Below, one piece after another: positions 42,958 through 50,089 of a stretch of DNA of 64,000 bases. The notes below the pieces were generated by a model. It saw only the letters and a list, made by a program, of their open reading frames with translations, had not been told where the DNA came from and made no database searches. Every line of letters begins with the position of its first letter. Position 1 is the stretch's first letter. The DNA lies in contig NZ_JAAEDM010000016.1 in the NCBI RefSeq assembly GCF_018129065.1, positions 1 to 64,000 of the forward strand. The letters run 5' to 3'. The translations under genes and the position numbers were made by a program. The stretch is from Neoroseomonas soli (lineage in GTDB: Bacteria; Pseudomonadota; Alphaproteobacteria; Acetobacterales; Acetobacteraceae).

Positions 42958-44130
42958 TCACTCCCGCTCCATGATGAGGGTGGCGGCACCGTGCCGGTGG
43001 CCGAGCAGGCCGCCGATGCCGTTGGCGAGCGCGAGCTTGCAGCCCGGCACCTGCACCTTGGCGTGCGCTTCGCCACGAAGCTGGCGCACCGCCTCGATCA
43101 CCTTGGTCATGCCGCCGCGGTTGGCCGGGTGGTTGTTGCACAGCCCGCCGCCATCCGTGTTGAAGGGCAGCTTGCCGACGCCGCTGATCAGGTTGCCGTC
43201 GGCGACGAACTTGCCGCCCTGGCCCTTCTCGCAGAAGCCCAGGTCCTCGAGCTGCATCAGCACCGTGATGGTGAAGCTGTCGTAGATCGAGGCGTACTGG
43301 ATGTCGGAAGCCTTCACCTTCGCTTCGGCGAAGGCCGCCGCACCCGAGGCGCGCGCCGCGGAATACGACAGGTCGATGCCGCCGGCCGCCTGGTTCTTGG
43401 TCGCCTCGGCGCAGCCGAGCACCTTCACCAGCGGACGCTTCAGCGACTTCGCGATCTCCGGCCGCGTGACGATCAGCGCGCCGCCGCCGTCGGAGATGAC
43501 GCAGCAGTCGAGCCGATGCAGCGGGTCCGCCACCATGGGCGAGTTCACCACGTCCTCGACCGTCACCGGCTTCGGCAGCATCGCATGCGGGTTGTGCTGC
43601 GCGTGCTGCGACGCGGCGACCTTGATCCAGGCGAGCTGCTCGGAGGTCGTGCCGTACTGGTGCATGTGGCGCTGCGCGACCATCGCGTAGGAGGTCACGA
43701 CCGTGCGCGCCATCGGGATCTCGAACGGATCGTCCGGGATGTTCGGCGCCCAGGACCGCGGCACCGTGCCCGTCGCCATGCCTTCCGCGCGCGGACGGCC
43801 GGCGAGCGTGATCAGCGCGACGTTGCAGCGGCCTTCCCTGATCGCCTGCGCGGCGTGGCCGACATGCATGACGTAGGAGCAGCCGCCCATGTCCGTGCTG
43901 TCGACATGGCGCAGCTTCGTCAGCCCCATGTAGTCCGCCATGTTGATCGGGCCGAGGCCCGGGGCGGCGGAGGTGCAGAAGAAGCCGTCGACGTCGTCCT
44001 TCGACAGGCCGGCGTCCTGAAGGGCGCCATAGGCGACCTCCGCATGCAGCTGAGCGACCGATTGGCCCTCGGCCTTCCGCGTCGGGTGCTCGAAGGCCCC
44101 GACGATATAGGCTGCGCCGTTGATGCTCAT
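42958..44130 (-). CDS. SCP2-type thiolase (acetyl-CoA acetyltransferase family)
   Basis: A 390-residue thiolase of the lipid-transfer (SCP-x/SCP2) branch. The nucleophilic Cys fits DMGGCSYVMHVGHA, a His lies in CNNHPANRGGMTK, and the C-terminal GIGGLLGHRHGAATLIM replaces the classical CxGGGxG. The partner DUF35 gene follows immediately, an arrangement typical of degradative retro-aldol or thiolase steps for side-chain acyl-CoAs. The substrate is unknown. The upstream 470 bases carry a family A repeat. Confidence 0.82.
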   Translation of the reverse strand: MSINGAAYIVGAFEHPTRKAEGQSVAQLHAEVAYGALQDAGLSKDDVDGFFCTSAAPGLGPINMADYMGLTKLRHVDSTDMGGCSYVMHVGHAAQAIREGRCNVALITLAGRPRAEGMATGTVPRSWAPNIPDDPFEIPMARTVVTSYAMVAQRHMHQYGTTSEQLAWIKVAASQHAQHNPHAMLPKPVTVEDVVNSPMVADPLHRLDCCVISDGGGALIVTRPEIAKSLKRPLVKVLGCAEATKNQAAGGIDLSYSAARASGAAAFAEAKVKASDIQYASIYDSFTITVLMQLEDLGFCEKGQGGKFVADGNLISGVGKLPFNTDGGGLCNNHPANRGGMTKVIEAVRQLRGEAHAKVQVPGCKLALANGIGGLLGHRHGAATLIMERE

Positions 44131-44211
44131 GGCGGGGGCGTATCCTCCTGCTTTGCGTGACGGGCGCAGGGAAGCAGCCGGGGCGGGATGTGTCGAGGGG
44201 GCGGGGGAGAA

Positions 44212-44262
44212 GGCCGGGGCAGGAGAACCTCCCGCGAATCCCCCTCCCTTCCTTGGCCTTCA
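44212..44262 (-). repeat. Interspersed repeat family A, copy 3 (inverted, diverged)
   Basis: On the minus strand it reads CCAAGGAAGGGAGGGGG, then CGGGAGG/CCTGCC with a TTCT loop, matching copies at 4912 and 17039 with several changes that weaken the stem. It lies about 80 bases upstream of the thiolase start. Confidence 0.6.
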
Positions 44263-44529
44263 GGGCTGGCGCGCGGGTGGGGAAGCGCCGGCCGATCCGG
44301 CCTTTTTCGCCGATGTCCCACCACGGGCCGGCGATCGGGCCGAGGCCTCCGCGCAACAGCGGGGCCAGGGCGTGCTCGTCAGATCCGTGCTGGTTGCAAC
44401 CCGGGTATGAGTTGGGAATTGAGATCGCGGGCACGCCGTGGATCCGGCGGAACACCTCCATCGGCGAAGAAACCGGGGCGTTCGGCAGGAGGTTCGGCTG
44501 CCGGTCGCGGCCCGGCCTCCGAGGGCTTG

Positions 44530-44580
44530 AAAAAAGCATCCCCGCCGGGCTCGTGCGGGATTGCACGGCGCCCGGCGGGG
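44530..44580 (-). terminator. Rho-independent terminator after M35-like gene
   Basis: On the minus strand CCCCGCCGGGC pairs with GCCCGGCGGGG (11 bp), enclosing a smaller GTGC/GCAC stem, and is followed by ATGC and six T. It lies 24 bases behind the protease stop. Confidence 0.75.
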
Positions 44581-44603
44581 CTCACTGCCGACTGGGGGGC
44601 ATG

Positions 44604-45224
44604 TCAGCGCGGCAGGAACTCGGTGAAGTATTCGTAGCTGTCGGCGTTCATCTGCGCGGCCGCCGGGTCGTCCTTGGCCAGCGCCTCGGCGCCACGGGGC
44701 TGGTAGGCGTGGTCGCGCGTGCCGAGCGCGAGGTGGCTCATCTCATGCACGATGATGCCGCCCTGGCTGTCCTGGCCGCTGCGCGCGGCACTGAAATAGG
44801 CGGGGCAGAGGCCCATCACCTCGCGCGCATTCCCGCCCCAGCGGACATAGGCGAAGGTGCTGCCACGGCAGGCGTCGGTGCGGTTGCACTCGTAGACCAG
44901 CCGGGATTCGCGCTGGTCGAGACCCACCGAGATGGCGCGGAAGTTCTTGGCGATGGCGCCGGCGGGGTTGGAGCCGAAGAAGCGGGCGAGGTGCGGGCGG
45001 ACCACCTCGGGCTCCATCGTGAGTGACGCGATGGCCCGGTTGCTCATCTGCCGCGCATCGGCGAAGCCGCGGCGGACGACGACCATCTGCTCGGCGGAGC
45101 AGGCGCCGTCGCGGGCCAGCGCCTGCGGCTGGCCCTGCGGGAACTTGGTGCCCTGCGCGGCGACCGGCAGCGGCGCCAGCACGATGGCGGCGAGGGCGGC
45201 GGCGGTGGCGAGGGACTTGCGCAT
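44604..45224 (-). CDS. M35-like (aspzincin) secreted metallopeptidase
   Basis: A 206-residue exported protein with signal peptide MRKSLATAAALAAIVLAPLP (cleavage near VAAQ). The zinc motif HEMSH and the downstream GTRDHAYQP (Asp ligand and Tyr) match the aspzincin pattern HExxH + GTxDxxY of M35 and lysine-specific metallo-endopeptidases. Four Cys in the middle (ECNRTDACRGS, GLCPAYF) may form disulfides. Likely periplasmic or secreted. Start at 45224; a long frame extends upstream through the tcuB gene in another phase and is not real. Confidence 0.78.
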   Translation of the reverse strand: MRKSLATAAALAAIVLAPLPVAAQGTKFPQGQPQALARDGACSAEQMVVVRRGFADARQMSNRAIASLTMEPEVVRPHLARFFGSNPAGAIAKNFRAISVGLDQRESRLVYECNRTDACRGSTFAYVRWGGNAREVMGLCPAYFSAARSGQDSQGGIIVHEMSHLALGTRDHAYQPRGAEALAKDDPAAAQMNADSYEYFTEFLPR

Positions 45225-45325
45225 CTCGGTCTGCCTTGGGTTCGGGTGGCAGACGGACGATGCGCCGGGCCAACCGGCCCGGCGATGAAACGGTTCAGGC
45301 GGAGGGGGCGTCCCCTCCCCTGGTT

Positions 45326-46444
45326 TCAGGCGGCCGAGGCCGCCGGCGCTGCGCCGCGCTTCTCCTTCGCATTCCGCAGCAGCGCGATGCCGCGGTAAAC
45401 GCCGTGCACCATCTTCGAGTAGGGCATCAGCAGGAAGAAGGAGAAGACCAGCCCCAGATGGATGGCGAGCATCACGCCCATCGCCCCGGTGTGCCGCACG
45501 GCGAGCAGCAGCAGCCCCGTCGCGGCGATCAGGAACAGCAGCGCGAGCATCGCGAATTCCCCGCCCGCCAGCTTCTTCGCCACCGGCCCCGGATCGGTCA
45601 CGATCTTCACATGCGCGAGCCCCGCCGCGCCGATCATCATCAGCACGCCGCCCCAGAAGCCGAACTGCACGGGCAGGGAAAGGAAGGCGTGCGGCGAATA
45701 CCAGCCGAGGAGGTAGTGGTAGATCGTGCCCGTGCAGGTGGCGGCGAAGCAGAGCATGAAGCCGCCGAACAGCGCCTGGTGCAGCCAGCGGCGGCGGGTG
45801 GAGAAGCCTTCGTCGAGGTCGTTGCAGCCATGCCCGCCACCGCCGAGGTTGCGCATGGTGACGATGTCCACCGCCGCTTCCGTCGCCGGCGCCGGGGCGA
45901 AGCCGCCGCCCGTGCCGCCCGTCGCCTTGATGTAGGACCGCGCCCCCATCGCCATGGCGAAGATCGCATAGCCGAAGGTCAGCAGGCCGAGCGCAATCAT
46001 CAGCCAGTGGGGAATGACGCGGAAGAAGGCGCCGACGCCACGCTGCGCGGACCACAGCACCGCCGGGTCCTGCAGTGCCACGGTCAGGATCAGTACCAGC
46101 GCCAAGCCGAGTGCCGCGAACAGCGAGACCACCGTGCCGCTGCGCGCGAACAGCGCGCCCATCGGCGCGGGCCAGGCGTGCTTCGCGTAGGATTCCTGCC
46201 GCAGCTCCGCGAAGGTCGCGGGGATGTTCATGCCGAAGGCATGCGGCGGCGCGTACTGGCAGGCGTGGTAGCAGCCCTTGCAGCCATGGCAGAGATTGGC
46301 GAGGTGCGTGAGGTCGCCTTCCGTGAAGGAGCGCCGCATCGTCATCGCGGGGAAGACCGCGCAATAGCCTTCGCAGTAGCGGCAGGCGTTGCAGATCTCC
46401 ATCAGTCGCCGGGCTTCGGCGACGGTCTCGGATTCCTGGGCCAT
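45326..46444 (-). CDS. tcuB: Tricarballylate utilization 4Fe-4S membrane protein TcuB
   Basis: A 372-residue protein. Two 4Fe-4S motifs near the N-terminus: CNACRYCEGYC (18-28) and CHGCKGCYHAC (about 52-62). Then six or so transmembrane helices with His residues that could bind heme. It passes electrons from the flavoprotein TcuA to the quinone pool. It begins 4 bases after the tcuA stop. A short hairpin GGAGGGG/CCCCTCC lies behind its stop. Confidence 0.88.
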   Translation of the reverse strand: MAQESETVAEARRLMEICNACRYCEGYCAVFPAMTMRRSFTEGDLTHLANLCHGCKGCYHACQYAPPHAFGMNIPATFAELRQESYAKHAWPAPMGALFARSGTVVSLFAALGLALVLILTVALQDPAVLWSAQRGVGAFFRVIPHWLMIALGLLTFGYAIFAMAMGARSYIKATGGTGGGFAPAPATEAAVDIVTMRNLGGGGHGCNDLDEGFSTRRRWLHQALFGGFMLCFAATCTGTIYHYLLGWYSPHAFLSLPVQFGFWGGVLMMIGAAGLAHVKIVTDPGPVAKKLAGGEFAMLALLFLIAATGLLLLAVRHTGAMGVMLAIHLGLVFSFFLLMPYSKMVHGVYRGIALLRNAKEKRGAAPAASAA

Positions 46445-46448
46445 CGCG

Positions 46449-47846
46449 TCAGTTCCTCACCAGTTTCGCCGCTTCCTCGCCCGCGATGCGGCCGAAGACG
46501 GTGCCGATGGTCATGCCGAAGCCGGCGAGGTAGCCCTGCCCGAGGATGTTGCCGGACATGATCTCGCCGCTGGCGAACATGTTCCCGCTCGGCGAGCCGT
46601 CCGCCATCATCACGCGCGCCCGCTCGTTCACCTTCACACTCAGGAAGGTGAAGGTGATGCCGGGCTTGAGCGGGTGGCAGTAGTAGGGCGGCGTGTCGAT
46701 CCTGCGCGCCCAGTGCGACTTCGGCGGCGTCAGCCCTTCGGTGCGGCAGTCGTCGAGCGTCTGGCCGCTGAAGGTGCCGGGCTGCACCGCGGCGTTGTAG
46801 TCGGCGATCACCTTCTCCAGCTTCGCCGCATCCAGCCCGATCTGCGCCGCGAGTTGCGCGATGCTGTCCGCGCGATAGGGCGCGAAGACCGGCGGCAGGT
46901 AGTCGAGCTGCGCCTTCGAATCATTGATCGCGAAGGCGACCTGGCCGGGCTGCTGGGCGATCAGCCGGCCCCAGATGGCGTAGCGCTTCGGCCAGACATC
47001 CTCGCCCTCGTCGTAGAAGCGCTCGACATCGCGGTTCACGACGACCGAGAAGGGCACGCAGTCGAGGCGCATGGCGAGGCCGCCATCCTCCATCGGCGCG
47101 CGCGCGTCGTTCGCGACCGCGTGGAACTGCGTCGGGTCGCCCACCTGCTGCACGCCCTGGCCAAGCAGGTCCTTCAGGATGCGCCCCTGGGCATAGGGCG
47201 TGCCGCGGATCTGGAAATTATCCGCCGCGTCGCCCCAGTATTCGCGCAGCCATTCGCGGTTCGCCTGGAAGCCGCCGGCGGAAGCGACCAGCGCCTTGAA
47301 CCTGATCTTCGCCGGGAAGCCGCGGTGGGAGAGGATGGCCTCGGTGGCGAAGCCGTCCTTCACCTCGATGTGCTGCACTTCGGTGTCATAGAGGATGACG
47401 ATCCCGAGCGCCTCCGCCGTGCGGTACAGCGCATTCACCAGCGCCTTGCCGCCGCCGAGGAAGAACGCATTCGTCCGCGACAGCGACAGCGTCCCCGACA
47501 GCGAGGGCTGGAACACCACGCCGCAGGATTCGAGGAACTTCGGCGCGTGCTCGGAGGCGCGGATGCACATGCGCGCCAGCGCCTCATCCGTCTTGCCGGC
47601 GGTCACGCGCTTCAGGTCGTCCCAGTACTCCTCCTCGAGGTAGGAGTCGGTCAGCACGCCGGTCGGGCCGTGATGCAGCGCGCGCAGGTTGCGCGTGTGG
47701 CGCGAATTGCCGCCGCGCATGGGCCTGGGCGCGTGCTCGGCCAGCACGACGGAAGCACCCGCCTGGCGCGCGGTGATGGCGGCGCAGAGCGCGGCATTGC
47801 CACCCCCCGCGACCAGCACGTCGAAGGTCTGCGTCAGGTCCGCCAT
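46449..47846 (-). CDS. tcuA: FAD-dependent tricarballylate dehydrogenase TcuA
   Basis: A 465-residue flavoprotein of the fumarate reductase/succinate dehydrogenase family. FAD-binding VLVAGGGNAALCAAITA at 10-26, ending SGEIMSGNILGQGYLAGFGM. TcuA oxidises tricarballylate to cis-aconitate, allowing growth on this citrate analogue. The start at 47846 was chosen for the family N-terminus. tcuB follows, but the transporter gene tcuC is not here. A GntR regulator is divergent, with a dyad element in between; Salmonella uses a LysR-type TcuR instead. Confidence 0.88.
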   Translation of the reverse strand: MADLTQTFDVLVAGGGNAALCAAITARQAGASVVLAEHAPRPMRGGNSRHTRNLRALHHGPTGVLTDSYLEEEYWDDLKRVTAGKTDEALARMCIRASEHAPKFLESCGVVFQPSLSGTLSLSRTNAFFLGGGKALVNALYRTAEALGIVILYDTEVQHIEVKDGFATEAILSHRGFPAKIRFKALVASAGGFQANREWLREYWGDAADNFQIRGTPYAQGRILKDLLGQGVQQVGDPTQFHAVANDARAPMEDGGLAMRLDCVPFSVVVNRDVERFYDEGEDVWPKRYAIWGRLIAQQPGQVAFAINDSKAQLDYLPPVFAPYRADSIAQLAAQIGLDAAKLEKVIADYNAAVQPGTFSGQTLDDCRTEGLTPPKSHWARRIDTPPYYCHPLKPGITFTFLSVKVNERARVMMADGSPSGNMFASGEIMSGNILGQGYLAGFGMTIGTVFGRIAGEEAAKLVRN

Positions 47847-47880
47847 CGCACCCCCGGTCCCGCTTGTTCGCCGATGATGT

Positions 47881-47910
47881 GTACAGATGTATCCAAGGAT
47901 GTCCAGATAC
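47881..47910. promoter_or_regulatory. Candidate GntR operator between tcuA and regulator gene
   Basis: An imperfect dyad centred on AA at 47895-47896: GTA-N7-ATCC-AA-GGAT-N7-TAC. It lies in the 102-base divergent spacer. GntR/FCD regulators usually bind such dyads near their own gene. Only half of the positions pair. Confidence 0.4.
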
Positions 47911-47948
47911 CCGTTCCGGCGCCGCCGCCGTTCCGGTATGGAAGCACC

Positions 47949-48632
47949 ATGGACGGCACCACCCCAGCCCGCGACCTCGGCGAGGCCGCCTATGCCCGCA
48001 TCCGCGCGGCGATCCGCGAGGGCAGCCTCGCGCCCGGGGAAAGGCTGACGGAAACCGACCTGGCGGCGCGCTTCGGCGTCTCCCGCACCCCGGTCCGCCA
48101 GGCGATCGCGCGGCTGGAAGCCGAGGGCCTGCTGACCCACGAATCCCGCCGCGGCCTGACCGTGACGCGCCCCGACCACCAGCAGGTGGTGGAACTCTAC
48201 GTCATGCGGGAGGTGCTGGAAGGTGCTGCCGCCCGCCTCGCCGCCCAGCACGCCAGCGAGACCGAGATCGCCGCCATGGCCGAGATCGTCGAGCACGAAG
48301 CCGAGGCCTTCGGCGACGCCCGCGCGCTGGCCGAGGCGAACCAGCGGCTGCACGGGCTGCTCTACCTCGCGGCCCACAACCGCTACCTGTTGCGCAGCCT
48401 CGAGCAACTTGCCGCGACCATGGCGCTGCTGCCGACGCTGCTGACGCGCGGCGGCCGCGCGGAACAGGCGCATGCCGAGCATCGCGCCATTCTCGCGGCG
48501 ATCCTCACCCGCGACGGGGCGGCAGCCGAGGATGCCGCGCGGCGTCACGCCCGCGCCGCGCAGAAGCACCGCCTCGCCTGGATGATCGGCACGCTCGGTG
48601 TACCGCTGGCCACGCCCGGCGGGGATGCCTAG
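47949..48632 (+). CDS. GntR family (FCD-type) transcriptional regulator
   Basis: A 227-residue regulator: winged HTH at about 10-75 (YARIRAAIREGSLAPGERL, TETDLAARFGVSRTPVRQAI, EGLLTHESRRGLTV) and an all-helical FCD effector domain with metal-type residues (LHGLLYLAAHN, HAEHRAILAAI). Divergent from tcuAB, so it likely senses tricarballylate or citrate. Its stop codon TAG is part of a CTAGAGCA-type repeat. The C-terminus may therefore have been set by insertion of that element. Confidence 0.88.
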   Translation: MDGTTPARDLGEAAYARIRAAIREGSLAPGERLTETDLAARFGVSRTPVRQAIARLEAEGLLTHESRRGLTVTRPDHQQVVELYVMREVLEGAAARLAAQHASETEIAAMAEIVEHEAEAFGDARALAEANQRLHGLLYLAAHNRYLLRSLEQLAATMALLPTLLTRGGRAEQAHAEHRAILAAILTRDGAAAEDAARRHARAAQKHRLAWMIGTLGVPLATPGGDA

Positions 48633-48737
48633 AGCAGATCCCGATCAGGTGGACTCACCTGATCGGGTGAAGATGCTCGCAGAAACAAGGGCCTGGAGCG
48701 GCGTCCGTGAACCGAGGCGGACGGAGGCCGCTCCAGG
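48629..48737 (+). repeat. CTAGAGCA-type palindromic repeat (REP/MITE-like)
   Basis: Begins CTAGAGCAGATC, where TAG is the stop of the GntR gene. It contains a perfect 12-bp stem CCCGATCAGGTG/CACCTGATCGGG with a GACT loop (48640-48667), then TGAAGATGCTCGCAGAAACA. A second arm pair CTGGAGCGG/CCGCTCCAG ends at about 48736. From memory, elements of this build (AGAGCA...GATGCTC...GGAGCG) are widespread intergenic repeats in alphaproteobacteria. Confidence 0.75.
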
Positions 48738-48775
48738 CGCGCCGCCGCGCCCACTGTGATCCGGCCGACCGCCGC

Positions 48776-49471
48776 CTAGGCCAGCGCGCGCTTCCGCTCG
48801 CCCGCGAAGGGGCTCAGCCCGAGCCAGGTCTGCATGGTCCGAGCCAGATCGCGGTCGCCGGTCAGGTCGATCCGGTCCCGCTCCTTCTCGATGGTCGTGA
48901 GCCCCATCCAGATCGCCGTCATCGTCCTGAGGTCGGTTTCGACAAAAAGATCGATCTCGAAGCCGGGGGGGGACCAGCAGAGATCCACCTCCCCGTCCGG
49001 CTCGATCACAAGCCACCACAGGCGCTTCGAAGGCGGCATTTCGCCGTACAGGAACTGGACCACCACCCGGCGCTTCGGCAGCGGCGCCGGGCTGAGGTTC
49101 CGGCGCATGTCCCACATCAGCAGCGAGGGATCGAGATTCCTGAGCGACAGGCTCGCCTCGACCCATTTCTGCCCCCAGAAACCGAGGGCCTCCACGACCG
49201 GGCGGCAGTCCTTGCCGGCCTCGGTGAGGCAGTATTCGAAGACGCCGCGCTCGGACGTGAGTTCGCGCCGTTCCACGATCCCCGCCCGCTCAAGGTCCTT
49301 GAGCCGCTGCGACAGCAGGGTCGGCGACATCTTCGGGACGCCGCGGCGAAGTTCGTTGAAGCGTGTCGAGCCCGCGACCAGTTCCCGAAGCAGCACCAGC
49401 GTCCACCGCGTGCACAGCACCTCGGCCGCCATGGCGACCGGGCAGAACTGCTTGTAGCCAGGGGCGATCAT
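48776..49471 (-). CDS. HxlR family transcriptional regulator with C-terminal extension
   Basis: A 231-residue protein. HxlR-type winged HTH at about 1-105: YKQFCPVAMAAEVLCTRWTL with a Cys that may be redox-sensing, RFNELRRGVPKMSPTLLSQR, GIVERRELTSERGVFEYCLT. The C-terminal ~110 residues (VVVQFLYGEMPP, DGEVDLCWSPP) resemble the SCP2-like domain seen in other HxlR proteins. Start at 49471 gives the family N-terminus. It is divergent from a DUF1330 gene, with a perfect 18-bp-arm palindrome in between. Confidence 0.87.
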   Translation of the reverse strand: MIAPGYKQFCPVAMAAEVLCTRWTLVLLRELVAGSTRFNELRRGVPKMSPTLLSQRLKDLERAGIVERRELTSERGVFEYCLTEAGKDCRPVVEALGFWGQKWVEASLSLRNLDPSLLMWDMRRNLSPAPLPKRRVVVQFLYGEMPPSKRLWWLVIEPDGEVDLCWSPPGFEIDLFVETDLRTMTAIWMGLTTIEKERDRIDLTGDRDLARTMQTWLGLSPFAGERKRALA

Positions 49472-49523
49472 CGACCGATCCTCCGGATCCGGCACTGAGC
49501 TTCGTCCTTCTGCCGGGGCGATG

Positions 49524-49565
49524 CCAGTGCTGCGACTGTACTGCCCGGTACAGTCGCAGCACTGG
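49524..49565. promoter_or_regulatory. Perfect palindrome, likely HxlR operator
   Basis: Two 18-bp arms, CCAGTGCTGCGACTGTAC at 49524-49541 and its exact complement at 49548-49565, separated by TGCCCG. It lies between the divergent HxlR and DUF1330 starts, 53 bases from the first and 82 from the second. The inner GTAC-N6-GTAC resembles known HxlR/YodB-type sites. It could also fold as an RNA hairpin in the DUF1330 leader. Confidence 0.65.
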
Positions 49566-49646
49566 ACCCGCACCGCGGCCTGCCCCCGAGATGCCCACCA
49601 CCCGCGGGCAATCATGCCCGGCAGGGAAGTGCAGGAGGCGACGGCA

Positions 49647-49973
49647 ATGACCGTCTTCGTGATCGCGGACATCAAGGTGACCGATGGCGCCTGGGTGCCC
49701 GCCTACGCAGCATCGGTGCACGAGATCGTGCACCGGCACGGCGGGCGGTATCTCGCCCGCAGCGGCAATGTGAAGGTGCTGGAAGGCAGCCCGCCGGAGA
49801 CCACTCTGGTCGCGCTGATGCAGTTTCCCTCGCCCGAGGCGGTCCAGGCCTTCGCCACGGACGCCGACTACGCGCCCCATGCCGCGGCCCGGCAGGTGGG
49901 GAGCGAGAGCCGCTTCACCATGATCGACGACACCGACCTCGCCGGAACCATCCCCTATCTCCGCAAGGGGTGA
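49647..49973 (+). CDS. DUF1330 domain protein
   Basis: A 108-residue ferredoxin-like (dimeric alpha-beta barrel) protein: VFVIADIKVTDGAWVPAYAA, GGRYLARSGNVKVLEG and VALMQFPSPEAVQAFATDAD. Family members have no agreed function. ATG 49647 has AGGAGG ahead. Its placement opposite an HxlR gene and next to the large palindrome makes it the probable target of that regulator, possibly in response to reactive electrophiles or oxidants. The last point is inference. Confidence 0.82.
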   Translation: MTVFVIADIKVTDGAWVPAYAASVHEIVHRHGGRYLARSGNVKVLEGSPPETTLVALMQFPSPEAVQAFATDADYAPHAAARQVGSESRFTMIDDTDLAGTIPYLRKG

Positions 49974-50089
49974 CGCGCGGACCACGCCGAACGGTCGGCC
50001 ATGGGCGACTGTTCGGCGCGGCGAGGCCGCGCGCGTTGACTCTCTCTCCGGCGTGCCGAAGGCTGGGCCCGGCCGCAGGAGAGACCCCC

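Larger units (their letters stand above)
44131..44603. other. Intergenic region with repeat and terminator
   Basis: A 473-base gap between the thiolase start and the M35-like protease stop (both minus strand). It contains the inverted repeat family A copy (44212-44262) and a long-stem terminator (44530-44580). The part 44265-44520 shows no gene; it presumably holds the thiolase promoter. Confidence 0.5.
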
